From Rhodothermia bacterium (lineage in GTDB: Bacteria > Bacteroidota > Rhodothermia > Rhodothermales > JAAAOL01): a stretch of DNA of 51,499 nucleotides. The stretch lies in contig JAUIDY010000031.1 in assembly GCA_030428385.1 (NCBI GenBank), positions 1 to 51,499 of the forward strand. The letters run 5' to 3'. The position numbers and the translations under genes are program-made. A model generated the notes under the pieces. That model was not told where the DNA came from, made no database searches, and saw only the letters and a list, made by a program, of their open reading frames with translations. Positions 19,201 to 28,228 of this stretch are shown in pieces; positions within the stretch are counted from its first letter, which is position 1; every line of letters begins with the position of its first letter.

Positions 19201-21681
19201 GTTTAATGTCACCACGTCAAACCCGAATGCTTGATTTGGCTCGGCATAGCCATCGGTGCGGGGGCGCACGCCGATATACGTTTCCGTCGGGTGCACGATG
19301 GCGCCCGTGTAGTTGGTCACGCCGCGCCCGCCCGGCTCCAGCACCGTCGCTTCCACGACGGCCCGCAGCGCTGTGGGCGGCTGGAGGTTTTGGGGCAGTG
19401 CATAGTTCAGCGTGATGCGCCCGTTGTCGTCCAGCCGCGCTTCTTCGAGGTCGTTTTTGACTTCGTTAAACGAGCGCTCGCGGTCGCCGAAGGTGAACGA
19501 GCGATAGTCGGGCGGCGCAAATGCAAACGCCTCAATCTCAACGCTCGTCTGCACCGTGCGTCCGGCTGCCGGAGGCCCGAACAGCGTCAGCCCTTCCACG
19601 TCGATCTGCATGCGCTCGCCGGGGTTGTACGTCTCGCGGTCGGTGCCCACGCTCACCTTCATGCGGTCCGGCACAAACTCTTCCACGCTGAACGAGGTGG
19701 TGCCGATCTGGTCCTCGCCGACAAGTAACGCAGCGGTGTAGCGCCCCGTCAGCGCATAGTCAGGAATATCGACGGCGTAGGCGGCCCCGCCTTGCCCGTT
19801 GAGACGGTTGCGCTGCTCGCTGAGCGTTTTGCCATCCGGCCCGGTCACGCGCAGATGCACCGGGAACGGCTGCGGCACGGCGGCATTCGCACCGCGCACA
19901 ATGGAGCCCAGATGGGCCGTCTCGCCAGGGCGGTAGACGCCGCGTTCGTTGTAGACAAACGCCTCGTAACCACCTTCAAGATAGGCCTGCCCGCCCACGT
20001 CAAAATCGGAGGTAGCAATACGGCGGCGCGTCAGTTCGAGGAACGACAGGTCGTTGCCCTGCGTGGCGGTGACCACGTACGGCGTAAACTCATCCTCGAA
20101 GCGCGTGTAGTCCGAGAAAATAGCGATCCCTTCGGCGTCGGTGGTGGCGGTGAGGAGTTCCTGGTTGTTCTGGCTAAACAGCTTCACCTCCACGCCGCTC
20201 TGCGGGTTGAGCCCCGACAGCGAGTGCACCCACACCCACAGGTCATCGCCCGCCTCTTTTGCGATCAGTCCGAGGTTCGTCGCCACCACCCACCGCGAGA
20301 CGCTGTTCCAGCGCTCCTCCGCCATCCGTGCGGTCACCTTAAACAAGCCCACGTTGTGCTCGCGCAGGTATGATTGGATGTCGACGGGCGTGACAACTTC
20401 TTCGTTGGTCTGCACCTGCACTGCCAGTTCGTCGTCGTAAATCGACGTGCCGATGGATTCGAGGCCGCTGTTCCAGTAGTAGTAGCCTTCCGGGTCGCCA
20501 AAGTTGTAGGCGTTCAGCGCGTAGACGAGGTTGTTCGGGTAGATCTTGTCCACCTCCAGCAACACCTTGTCGACGTTGATGGTGGCGAGGCCCAGGTTGA
20601 GCGGGCCGCTGCGCGTCAGGTAAAAGCCATCGCCCACAAAATCGACCTGCGGCGGGATGTCCTGCCCCTGGAAACTCACCGCCGACTTAAAGTCGCGCCC
20701 CAACCGCGAGCCGTCAACAGCAGTAATTCCTTCGCGCACGGTGATCTGGTACGTTTGGTCTTCCTGAAACGCCCCACGCAGGTTCAGGAAGTTATGCGAC
20801 GAGGTCGCCTGCACCGCCACGGCAGGCTGGATGGTGATAAATTCGGCGGCATTCTCCGAGCGGACGGGCAAGTTAAAAGCCACCTTCAGCACCTGACTGT
20901 CGGCGGCTTCGCGCACAGCAAGCAGTTGCTGCACCTTGAGGCTGTTTTGTCCCGGCAACGTAGCGGGGCGGCTGTAGGCATTGGCAAGTCCGAGGTTGCC
21001 CCCCACCGCCATCAGCGATTCGTCCACTTCCAACGAAATTTTCCGCTCGTCGTCGGCGCGCTGCACGCCGGGCGCTTCGAGCGCCATGATGGTGCTGCGT
21101 TCCTGCGTCGTCAGTTGAAATGGGATGGCCTCGCCATCGGCGTAGCGAAGGTGCACGGCGCTGCGTACATCGGCAGGCTCCACGTCGTAGTTAAACTCGA
21201 TGGTGGCTACCAGCTTGGCCTGTGTGTTGGTCGCGGGGTCGTACTCGAACGTCACGAACGCGCTGTTGATGGACAGGCGGGGGGTGTTGAATAAAAAGCT
21301 TCGTTCGCCCTGCAACGACCGACCATGCGGGGTCACCACGCTACCGCTCACCTCGGCAGTATATTCGGTGGATGGCGCTAGCATCACTTCGGGATAAAAG
21401 CGAAGTTTGTTCGCCGCCACCCACTGAAACTGGCCTGGAATCGGCGGCTCGAAGGAGATGGGCGCTTCGGCAAGCGGCTCTGCCATCGCCGAGTCGCCCA
21501 CCACGTCGTCAGAAAAGACAAACGTGAGGTTGGTGGCCCGCTGTACTTCGCCTTCTGGCACCACCTCCACAATCTCGACACCAGGACCGCGCGCTCCACA
21601 GGCGGCGAATAAAAAAACCAGGGCGCTGACACACACGAGATCCCAGAACGGTCGCATTGTTTTCGTTAAGAACGTAGGCAT
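16261..21681 (-). CDS. Alpha-2-macroglobulin family lipoprotein with thioester motif
   Basis: A 1806-residue periplasmic protease trap. An N-terminal lipoprotein signal (FWDLVCVSALVFLFAAC) predicts anchoring by the lipobox Cys. A long series of beta-sandwich MG domains follows, then the thioester region YPHGCLEQTTSK with Cys1345 and Gln1348 four residues apart, and an alpha/alpha toroid of repeated helices. An intact CxEQ motif means it can covalently trap attacking proteases, as in the E. coli YfhM/ECAM type. Start chosen at 21681; the ATG at 21657 is equally plausible and shortens the n-region. It precedes pbpC on the same strand, separated by a REP-like palindrome. The neighbouring BlaI/M56 system is convergent and not shown to regulate it. 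Confidence 0.92.
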   Translation of the reverse strand: MPTFLTKTMRPFWDLVCVSALVFLFAACGARGPGVEIVEVVPEGEVQRATNLTFVFSDDVVGDSAMAEPLAEAPISFEPPIPGQFQWVAANKLRFYPEVMLAPSTEYTAEVSGSVVTPHGRSLQGERSFLFNTPRLSINSAFVTFEYDPATNTQAKLVATIEFNYDVEPADVRSAVHLRYADGEAIPFQLTTQERSTIMALEAPGVQRADDERKISLEVDESLMAVGGNLGLANAYSRPATLPGQNSLKVQQLLAVREAADSQVLKVAFNLPVRSENAAEFITIQPAVAVQATSSHNFLNLRGAFQEDQTYQITVREGITAVDGSRLGRDFKSAVSFQGQDIPPQVDFVGDGFYLTRSGPLNLGLATINVDKVLLEVDKIYPNNLVYALNAYNFGDPEGYYYWNSGLESIGTSIYDDELAVQVQTNEEVVTPVDIQSYLREHNVGLFKVTARMAEERWNSVSRWVVATNLGLIAKEAGDDLWVWVHSLSGLNPQSGVEVKLFSQNNQELLTATTDAEGIAIFSDYTRFEDEFTPYVVTATQGNDLSFLELTRRRIATSDFDVGGQAYLEGGYEAFVYNERGVYRPGETAHLGSIVRGANAAVPQPFPVHLRVTGPDGKTLSEQRNRLNGQGGAAYAVDIPDYALTGRYTAALLVGEDQIGTTSFSVEEFVPDRMKVSVGTDRETYNPGERMQIDVEGLTLFGPPAAGRTVQTSVEIEAFAFAPPDYRSFTFGDRERSFNEVKNDLEEARLDDNGRITLNYALPQNLQPPTALRAVVEATVLEPGGRGVTNYTGAIVHPTETYIGVRPRTDGYAEPNQAFGFDVVTLNTDAQPVSGQSLQVTLHHIYWNTIWRRGNDGRYRYISERTEEIESTQEVTSASSISQFNVTPREYGRYRVEVVDPASGAKTTYSFYSSGWGYAAWAMDTPDRVQLELDKDEYRAGENAQVLVRAPFPGKLLLTVERERVYHHQVVTLTENTATVPVPVTDAHKPNVYISAHLIRSTEGLDRDESARAFGVVPLMVNSESNRLQIAMEAPEVIRPQNTLTVNLEVEGGQGTPFVTVAAVDEGITQLTDFRTPDPHGYFFGKKRLQVDSYDLYGMLLPDVTPTLSSPAGDIEAGRRRRLNPASARRVKPVAFWSGQVETDRRGRAQVSFDIPQFNGTVRLMAVAYDGDRFGSAEEQTIVRDPIVMTPTLPRFIGSGDEFVVPVSLFNGTGRDGSFEVRLEADGPVQLASEARQSVQIEDGREGQVYFKVTADRTLGTATFSLTASGSGQTTSDEIEVSVRPPVPFTTLTGSGQLRPGEPAQFTFPGEFMDGTHDFELVVSSFPTVRFAGSLNYLLRYPHGCLEQTTSKVFPLLAYYDIARLVNPQMFEGNGADYFIEEGIAKIERMQMVSGAFTYWPGGGYSNTWGSIYASHFLVEARKAGYVVTESVYTKMLDAVADMARNYHSQDRYTLEQSAYASYVLALAGKSDRSTMLYLKNSALDKLPTYSRYQLAGAFALSGDAATARQLLPQSASPPVTIQQRDTGGNFNSNLKSKAIMLDILAEVAPDSPQVPRLVEELSEMAEVGRYYTTQENAYAFLALGKIMRQQGQADYTGRFLVEGSQVATFDETNQRFTSPDWLGEAVTLEIDGQGSGYYYWKAEGLPSTQDVDEYDRDMTVRRRFLNERGSPVTNLSSFGQGDLLIAELTFSALENVENVAIVDMLPAGFEIENPRLQSRRGVDWISDDAYRPDHMDIRDDRLILYGDLQAGKQHKFYYGIRAVTAGSFKLPPVRAEAMYAPEKASVASSGRVVVQGGGNDAAAIQ

Positions 21682-22022
21682 TGTATTTCAAGAGAGATGA
21701 GAACAAGACAGGCAGCGCCGTGCCCCAATGATCGTAGATTTTTTTGTCCGGTACATCGAGGAATGGCAAGCCTCCTTTCTCCTAGTGGGAGAGGGAACGC
21801 AAGCAGATTCTCGCTTCCGAAACAGATTGTCAATGACCAAAAGGTTGAATGAAGCAACAAGGGTACGCGATACCAGACGTGTAACGGTCGGGCATGCGGC
21901 GTGCCTTGAGGACGCGGCGATTCAAGACGCCGGAAGATCAGGCCGATACCCGAGACATTGCTCCCCCAATGTACGACACGTACCTTGTCGTTGCTTTCTG
22001 CGCTTCGTATAAGAGGACACCG
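21682..22022. other. Divergent intergenic region before the lipoprotein operon
   Basis: 341 nt with no convincing gene. A short hairpin, tcctagtgggagag-like, lies near 21779. Towards the right end TTG at 21958-21960, a 20-nt spacer and TACCTTGT at 21981-21988 may be the promoter for the lipoprotein gene; the match to TAnnTTTG is partial. Confidence 0.4.
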
Positions 22023-22859
22023 ATGCATCAAAAAAGTTATCCGGCGGTCCAACGCCGCCTCGTCGCTGCCCTCGCGGTGGCGACGTTGCTGTTCTTCACC
22101 GGCTGCTTTTCTCACAACACCATCATCCGCGTTAATGCCGACGGCAGTGGCACCATCGAGCAAGAGGTAATGCTGCTCGGGCCGATGCTGGAAATGCTGC
22201 AAATGTTTGCGCCACCGGGCCAGGAGCCGGGCGATGATATTTATACCATCGAAGACCTCGAAGCCGAAGCCGCCGCGATGGGCGAAGGCGTGACGCTGGT
22301 CTCCGTCGAACCCATCGACAATGGCGACATGAGCAAAGGCTACCGGGCCATCTATGCGTTTGAGGACGTCCGCGCGTTGACGATTGAGCAAAACGCCGAG
22401 CCGCCGATCCCCGACGCCATGGGGGCTCCTGTTGATTTGCCCGAAGGGGCTTCCGAAGCATTTGCCTTTGACTTCACACCCGGCTCACCAGCTGCCCTTT
22501 CGATTCACATCCCTGTCCCTGACCCGGAAGACTTCAACAACACCTCCGCTGAACCGGCCTCCAAAAATGATCTTCAAAGCCCCCCCATCGAAATGCTGCG
22601 CGAAATGTTCAAAGGGGCACGGATCAGTCTTCAGGTGGAGGTCGATGGTGACATCATGGAAACCGACGCCAGCTACCGCACGGGTAATCAGGTCACGTTG
22701 ATGGACATAAACTTGGAAGCGCTCCTCGAAGACCCCGAGCAGTTTGAGAACCTGTCGCAACAACAGCCCTCCTCCATTGCCGAGGCCCGCGCATTGCTGG
22801 AAGAGATTGATGGTATCCAGGTAGAGACGCAGGAAGTTATTCAAATTCATTTCGAGTAG
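22023..22859 (+). CDS. Lipoprotein of unknown function, LppM-like
   Basis: A 278-residue lipoprotein. The n-region QKSYPAVQRR, the hydrophobic ALAVATLLFFTGC and the lipobox Cys give a clear type II signal, followed by the opening FSHNTIIRVNADGSGTIEQE, a pattern common in LppM-like proteins of unknown role. The rest is acidic and Pro/Glu-rich with a methionine-rich EMLQMF region. AGAGGA sits about 6 nt upstream of the ATG at 22023; upstream in-frame ATGs are rejected because they precede the signal peptide. Its stop codon abuts the ATG of the DUF5687 permease gene, so it belongs to the exporter operon. Confidence 0.75.
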   Translation: MHQKSYPAVQRRLVAALAVATLLFFTGCFSHNTIIRVNADGSGTIEQEVMLLGPMLEMLQMFAPPGQEPGDDIYTIEDLEAEAAAMGEGVTLVSVEPIDNGDMSKGYRAIYAFEDVRALTIEQNAEPPIPDAMGAPVDLPEGASEAFAFDFTPGSPAALSIHIPVPDPEDFNNTSAEPASKNDLQSPPIEMLREMFKGARISLQVEVDGDIMETDASYRTGNQVTLMDINLEALLEDPEQFENLSQQQPSSIAEARALLEEIDGIQVETQEVIQIHFE

Positions 22860-24350
22860 ATGGTCTACCACGCCCTGCTTCGGCATCAGTGGACGTGTTT
22901 CTGGCGTTCGTTCAAAAAAAAGCGGTATTGGTTGACAGCCCTGGTGGTGGCCCCGCTGGTGCTGTACATCATGGCTGTGTTGCTTGTCCTGGGGTTTTTC
23001 TTCGACCCCTTGCTCGATCCGCCCAATTATGCCACGGGGCCGTTGGTTATGCTCAACGATCACCTGTTGAACGTATTTATTGCCGCTTTTGGGATTCGTT
23101 TTTTTTTCCAACGCCCGCCCACGCTTGCTATCGAGCCCTACCTGCACCTGCCCATCCGCCGCAGTCATCTCGTGCGGTACTTCCAGACCACCTCGCTGTG
23201 GAGTGTGCACAACCTGCTTCCGCTGCTGTTTCTAGTGCCGTTCTGGTTTCGATTCGTCGCGCCCTTTGACCTCCCGGACGGAGGCGCCGTGCTCTGGCTC
23301 ATAGGCGTGCTTCTGTGCCTTTTTCTTTCCAATTACCTGAACACCCTGGTGCGCCTCATTATGGACCGGCAGGCGCGGCTGTTTGCCATCCTCGCGCTGA
23401 TGATGGTGACCGTGCAAATCGCTGACCAGATGCTGAACACGCTGGTGTTCGAGCGGGCCTCCTCCTGGTTTTTCGATGAACTCGCCCTTGGCAGCCGCCC
23501 GCTGTTTGTGTTGCTACTCATGCTTACGTTGGCATCGGTGCTGGTCTCGAACCACACCTTAATTGCCAGCCTGCGGGGCAATCTGCAATCTTCGGCGCAA
23601 ACCCGGCAGCGCCTCCTTCCCATGGCACTCAACCTCGGACGCACTTCCGTACGCGATTTGATATTGCTGGAGCTTAAGTTGATGTGGCGCAACCGCCGGG
23701 CCAAGCAGTACCTCTACATCTCCCTTTTCGTCTCCACCGCCTACACCGCCCTGCTCCTCTCCGACCTGAACCTCCTGTTCGGCAACTTTATGGCCGCACT
23801 GACAGGACTTTTTGCGTCCGGCGTCTTTGCGCTTAACTACGGGCAGTTGATGTTTGCCTGGGAAAGCCGCGCCTTCGATGGCCTGCTGACACGCAACATC
23901 ACGCCGCAACAAATGGTGCTGGCCAAGTTTGTGATCCTGATGCTTTCGTGCGTGGTGCTCTTTTTCACCAGCCTGCCGCTGTTCGTATGGCTGGCCTCCG
24001 ACCTGTTGCCGCTGCATGTGGCCTTTTTGTTCTACAACTGCGGCGTGACCAGTGCGTTGATGCTGCTGCTCGCCGTGCGTAACCGCCGCCGCGTAAATCC
24101 CGGCACGGGCGGATTTTTCGCCTACGAAGGTTTCTCGATCCTGCACTGGCTATGGCTGCTCCCTACCGTAACACCGCCGACGTTGCTCCTCTTTTTCTTT
24201 GGCGACCAACCGGAAACGGCCTACTCCACCATCGCGTTGATGGGTCTCGGCGGTATGTTGATGATCTGGGTGTGGAGCATGGGCATCGCCCGCCTGCTGG
24301 TGCGTCGCAAATACATTATGGCTGCAGGATTTCGTTCCAATGACCGTTGA
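22860..24350 (+). CDS. ABC transporter permease, DUF5687 family
   Basis: A 496-residue inner-membrane protein with about 10-12 membrane helices, starting with a basic cytoplasmic tail (WRSFKKKRYW). Its order of segments (RSHLVRYFQTTS early, YGQLMFAWESRAFDGLLTRNIT late) matches DUF5687 permeases found in Bacteroidota. The ATG directly follows the TAG of the lipoprotein gene, and its own end overlaps the ATPase gene by 11 nt. This tight packing means coupled translation of one transporter. The substrate is unknown; the presence of a lipoprotein suggests export or envelope maintenance. Confidence 0.8.
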   Translation: MVYHALLRHQWTCFWRSFKKKRYWLTALVVAPLVLYIMAVLLVLGFFFDPLLDPPNYATGPLVMLNDHLLNVFIAAFGIRFFFQRPPTLAIEPYLHLPIRRSHLVRYFQTTSLWSVHNLLPLLFLVPFWFRFVAPFDLPDGGAVLWLIGVLLCLFLSNYLNTLVRLIMDRQARLFAILALMMVTVQIADQMLNTLVFERASSWFFDELALGSRPLFVLLLMLTLASVLVSNHTLIASLRGNLQSSAQTRQRLLPMALNLGRTSVRDLILLELKLMWRNRRAKQYLYISLFVSTAYTALLLSDLNLLFGNFMAALTGLFASGVFALNYGQLMFAWESRAFDGLLTRNITPQQMVLAKFVILMLSCVVLFFTSLPLFVWLASDLLPLHVAFLFYNCGVTSALMLLLAVRNRRRVNPGTGGFFAYEGFSILHWLWLLPTVTPPTLLLFFFGDQPETAYSTIALMGLGGMLMIWVWSMGIARLLVRRKYIMAAGFRSNDR

Positions 24351-25047
24351 CATAACCACCCTCACCAAGCGCTACGGCGAACACTTCCGCCTCTTTGTCC
24401 CCACGCTTCATATTGGAGCGCAGGAGCGGGTGGGACTGGTGGGCAACAATGGCGCGGGCAAAACGACGTTGCTGCGCCTCTTGCTCGACCTGCTTCAGGC
24501 TGACGACGGCACCGTGCAACTGGACAACGAGCCCGTACAGAACACGTTTGCCTGGAAAGAAAAAACGGGTTCGTACCTCGATGAGTCGTTCCTGATTGAC
24601 TTTCTGACCGCCGAAGAATTTTTCTACTTCGTGGGCAACGTGTACGGCCTTAACCATGATGCGACCCACGTCGCCCTCGATCCGTACCGCTCCTTCCTGG
24701 CACCGGAGTTGTTTAGCAGCAGCCCGCCGTACATCGGTGACCTTTCATTGGGCAACAAGAAAAAGGTGGGCATCGTTGCGGCCATGTTCATAAAACCCCG
24801 GCTGCTCGTGCTCGATGAGCCCTTTGCCAACCTAGATCCCGGCTCACAGATCCGCCTCAAGAGCATGCTCAAAAGCCTGTGTCATGAGCATCAGACCACC
24901 CTTTTCCTTTCCAGCCACGACCTCGCTCATGTCACCGACGTCTGCGACCGCATCGTGGTCCTCCACGAAGGCGAAGTGGCCAACGATATCGTTACGTCCG
25001 ACATGACGCTGCAAGAATTGGAAGCGTTCTTCTCGCCGGAAGCGTAG
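24340..25047 (+). CDS. ABC transporter ATP-binding protein, partner of the DUF5687 permease
   Basis: A 235-residue ATPase: Walker A VGNNGAGKTT, a Q-loop near the YLDESF segment, signature SLGNKKKVGIVAA in place of LSGGQ, Walker B LLVLDEPFANLD and H-loop SSHDL. The altered signature (LSLGNKKK) fits exporter ATPases of the DUF5687 group. It overlaps the permease gene by 11 nt, so the lipoprotein, permease and ATPase form an operon. The following 140 nt separate it from the convergent polA end, and no strong terminator is obvious. Confidence 0.9.
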   Translation: MTVDITTLTKRYGEHFRLFVPTLHIGAQERVGLVGNNGAGKTTLLRLLLDLLQADDGTVQLDNEPVQNTFAWKEKTGSYLDESFLIDFLTAEEFFYFVGNVYGLNHDATHVALDPYRSFLAPELFSSSPPYIGDLSLGNKKKVGIVAAMFIKPRLLVLDEPFANLDPGSQIRLKSMLKSLCHEHQTTLFLSSHDLAHVTDVCDRIVVLHEGEVANDIVTSDMTLQELEAFFSPEA

Positions 25048-25187
25048 GGCAGGCTACGTTCAGGATAAACCTGCGTCCTTGGTGATTATTCGTTGCCGCA
25101 AATGCTCAGCGTGCGACGCACCACAGCGCGTCGTTTCGACTGCCCTGATGATTGCCCCTTTCCCCTCACCACTTCCCGCATCCCTCC

Positions 25188-27983
25188 TCAGTGCGCATCG
25201 AGCCAGTTGTCGCCCACATCCAGGTCTACCTCAATCGGCACGTCGAGCGGGAGCGCGGCGATCATCTCTTCCTTGATCACCTGGCTGACAGCGTCGATTT
25301 CCTCCGGGGGCGCTTCGAAAACCAGTTCGTCGTGGACCTGGAGGAGCATCCGTGTTTGGAAGCCTTCATCGTGCAGGCGCTTATTCAGGCGCACCATCGC
25401 AATTTTGATCATATCGGCCTGGGTGCCCTGAATCGGCATGTTGAGCGAAATACGTTCGCTGGCAGCCCGTTCGTTGGCATTGCGGGCTTGGATGCCGGGC
25501 ACATAGCGACGGCGGCCCAACTTGGTCTCGGCATAACCTTTTTCGCGGGCTAGCTCCACCGACTCGTTCAGGTAGCGCATGATGTCGGGGTAGGAGCGCT
25601 GGTACTGCTCAATGAGTCCCTGCGCCTCTTCGAGCGACGACCGCAGCCGCTGCGCCAGTCCCCACGGGGAGACCCCATACGGAATCCCGTAGTTGACCTC
25701 TTTCGCCTTGCGGCGCATGTCGCGGGTTACGTCGGCGGGCTCGACCTTAAAGACACGAGCGGCAGCGGCGGTGTGAATGTCTTCGCCCTCGGCAAACGCC
25801 TGCTTCATGGCGTCGTCTTCCGCCATCGAGGCGAGGATGCGCAATTCGATCTGCACGTAGTCGGCGGCGATGAGCGTCCAGCCTTCTTGCGGCACAAACG
25901 CCTTGCGGATCTCGCGGCCCTGCGCCGTACGGACGGGGATGTTTTGCAGGTTCGGGTTGGTGGATGACAGCCGCCCCGTCGCGGCGATGGTCTGGTTGAA
26001 GCTAGTGTGGACGCGGCGCGTCTCGGGGTGAACGAGGTCTTGCAGGCTGTCCACGTACGTGCTCTTGAGCTTCGCCACATGCCGCCAGTCGAGGATCAGC
26101 GCGGGGAGTGGATGCTCCGTTGCGAGTTCTTGCAACACGCTTTCTTTGGTGGACGGCTTGCCCGTGGAGGTCTTCGCCACCACCCGCAGGCCCAGCTTGT
26201 CGAACAGGATCTGCCCCAGTTGTTGCGGCGAGCCAATGTTAAATAGCTCCCCGGCCTCCCCATAGATCTCGCCTTCGAGCCGGTTTAATTCCTTCTCCAG
26301 TTGCGCAGAAATCTCGCGCAGGATGTTGACATCCACCCGAATACCGGTCCGCTCCATGTCACCCAGCACGGCCACCAGCGGAAACTCGATCTCCTCGGCG
26401 ATTTGCAGCAGCCCCGCTTTTTCTAGCTCCGCATGCAGCACGTCGGCAAGGCGCAGCGACAGGTCGGCGTCTTCGCAGGCGTACGGCCCCGCCTCATCAA
26501 TCGACACGTCGCGCATGGATCGTTGGTTTTTGCCTTCGCCGATGAGTGCGGAGATCGGAATCATGCGGTAGTTCAGCTTCTCCTGCGCCACGGCATCGAG
26601 CCCGTGCCGTCCTTCCGATTCGAGCAGGTAATGCGCCACCATCGTGTCGTAGAACGGCCCGCTGAGCACCACGCCATGCTGCGCCAGCACCACGTAGTCA
26701 TACTTGATGTTGTGCCCCACCTTCACGGCGTCGCCTTCCAGCGCAGGACGCAGCAAATCCAGCACCTCATTGGTCGATGTGCCATCGGGCAAAGGCGTCG
26801 GCACATACATACCCTGCTTTTCTTTCCACGAGAATGACAGCCCCACAAGCGAGGCAATCATCTGGTCTACAGACGTGGTTTCCGTATCGACAGCATAGCG
26901 GGCCTGCGCAGCCAGTTCTGCGGCCAGCTTTTCCACGCCGCCCCGGTTACGCACAATGGTGTAATCCACCGCGTCTGCATCAAATTCTCCCACGGCTTCA
27001 TACGGGCCGAAGTCGAATTCTAGGGCCGGATCTTCCACAACGGGCGCTTCGGCAACTTCCGTCTTTTTCGAGGGGATCACATCGCCATTTTCCTCCACCT
27101 GCCGCAGCAGCCGCCGGAACTCTAGCTCGGCAAAAAGCGCCCGCAGCTTCTCCCGATCCGAGTCGCGCCGCTGAAAGGTGTGCCAGTCCACAGGCACGTC
27201 GAGGTCGGTGACGATGGTGACCAGTTCTTTGCTGAGCCGGGCGTCGGCGGCGTGGTTTTGCATGCCCTCGCGGGCGCGTTTGCCCTTCAGATCGTCGGCG
27301 TGTTCGATCAGGTTTTCGACGGTGCCGTATTCTTGCAGCAGTTTTATCGCCGTTTTTTCGCCAATGCCGGGTACGCCCGGCACATTGTCGCTGGAGTCGC
27401 CCATCAGCGCCAGCACGTCGATGAATTGCAACGGTTCAAGCCCGTATTGCTCCCTAAACGCCGCATCGGTCATGATGTCGAACTCCTCGCCGCGCCGCGC
27501 CGGGCGAAACTGCGAGATGCGGGGGCTGAGCAGTTGGCGGAAGTCTTTGTCCGGCGAGACGATCACCACATCGGCCCCGTCGGCCTCAGCCTTACGGGCT
27601 AGCGTCCCGATTACATCATCGGCCTCCACGCCGGGCATACCATACACGGGGATGTCGAGCGCTTCGACCACTTGCTTGATGAACGGAATGTTTTCGCGGA
27701 GTTCCTCGGGCATGTCCTCCCGATGGGCCTTGTAATCCTCGTACAACTCCGAGCGGAACGTCGAGCGGTCGCCGCCGACGTCGAAAACCACCACGATGTG
27801 TTTCATGTCGTGGTCCTGAATCAGCTTAAGCAGCGCGTTGGTGAAACCGTACGTCGCCGACGTGTTCTGTCCTTTCGAATTGATGAGCGGGCGGTTGATA
27901 AAAACAAAATGCGAGCGGTAGGCCAGGGCCATCGCATCGATGAGATACAACTGGTTGCGCTCGGAATCGGGCTGGGTGGTCAT
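25188..27983 (-). CDS. polA: DNA polymerase I
   Basis: A 931-residue replication and repair polymerase. The 5' nuclease domain (LIDAMALAYRSHF, VEADDVIGTLA) is intact. The 3'-5' exonuclease keeps DTET, NIKYD and the YACEDAD segment, so proofreading should be active. Polymerase motif A is DYVQIELRIL, motif B RRKAKEVNYGIPYG and motif C LQVHDELVFEA. Motif B has Tyr765 where E. coli has Phe762. I choose the ATG at 27983; an upstream TTG at 28010 would start within a G-rich tract. Two opposed quadruplex-capable tracts lie just upstream. Divergent from rfbB. Confidence 0.97.
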   Translation of the reverse strand: MTTQPDSERNQLYLIDAMALAYRSHFVFINRPLINSKGQNTSATYGFTNALLKLIQDHDMKHIVVVFDVGGDRSTFRSELYEDYKAHREDMPEELRENIPFIKQVVEALDIPVYGMPGVEADDVIGTLARKAEADGADVVIVSPDKDFRQLLSPRISQFRPARRGEEFDIMTDAAFREQYGLEPLQFIDVLALMGDSSDNVPGVPGIGEKTAIKLLQEYGTVENLIEHADDLKGKRAREGMQNHAADARLSKELVTIVTDLDVPVDWHTFQRRDSDREKLRALFAELEFRRLLRQVEENGDVIPSKKTEVAEAPVVEDPALEFDFGPYEAVGEFDADAVDYTIVRNRGGVEKLAAELAAQARYAVDTETTSVDQMIASLVGLSFSWKEKQGMYVPTPLPDGTSTNEVLDLLRPALEGDAVKVGHNIKYDYVVLAQHGVVLSGPFYDTMVAHYLLESEGRHGLDAVAQEKLNYRMIPISALIGEGKNQRSMRDVSIDEAGPYACEDADLSLRLADVLHAELEKAGLLQIAEEIEFPLVAVLGDMERTGIRVDVNILREISAQLEKELNRLEGEIYGEAGELFNIGSPQQLGQILFDKLGLRVVAKTSTGKPSTKESVLQELATEHPLPALILDWRHVAKLKSTYVDSLQDLVHPETRRVHTSFNQTIAATGRLSSTNPNLQNIPVRTAQGREIRKAFVPQEGWTLIAADYVQIELRILASMAEDDAMKQAFAEGEDIHTAAAARVFKVEPADVTRDMRRKAKEVNYGIPYGVSPWGLAQRLRSSLEEAQGLIEQYQRSYPDIMRYLNESVELAREKGYAETKLGRRRYVPGIQARNANERAASERISLNMPIQGTQADMIKIAMVRLNKRLHDEGFQTRMLLQVHDELVFEAPPEEIDAVSQVIKEEMIAALPLDVPIEVDLDVGDNWLDAH

Positions 27984-27988
27984 GGATT

Positions 27989-28026
27989 GGGGTTTGGGTG
28001 TATGGGACAATGAGGGTGTGGGTGGG
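27989..28026 (+). other. G-quadruplex-capable tract upstream of polA
   Basis: Six G-runs (27989-27992, 27996-27998, 28004-28006, 28014-28016, 28020-28022, 28024-28026) with loops of 1-7 nt satisfy G3+N1-7. It lies on the polA template strand directly before the start codon. Confidence 0.6.
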
Positions 28027-28073
28027 TTTGTGAGAAGAAAAATGGACGCTTGCTACCACGGCAGCCTTCCAAT

Positions 28074-28102
28074 CCCCCATACTCCCATTCCCAATCACAC
28101 CC
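28074..28102 (-). other. Opposed G-quadruplex-capable tract in the polA-rfbB gap
   Basis: Four C-runs on the plus strand (28074-28078, 28084-28086, 28090-28092, 28100-28102) with loops of 5, 3 and 7 nt make a G3+N1-7 pattern on the minus strand. It roughly mirrors the tract at 27989-28026. Confidence 0.55.
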
Positions 28103-28228
28103 ACACACAGAACAGTACCGCGAACCTGTGCCCACGTTATGTCACGGGATCCGCAGCGACGCGCACAAATACAAGCGCCGTGCCGTACAACGACAGTGTT
28201 TCACCCGCACAAACTACGGGCTATCCCA

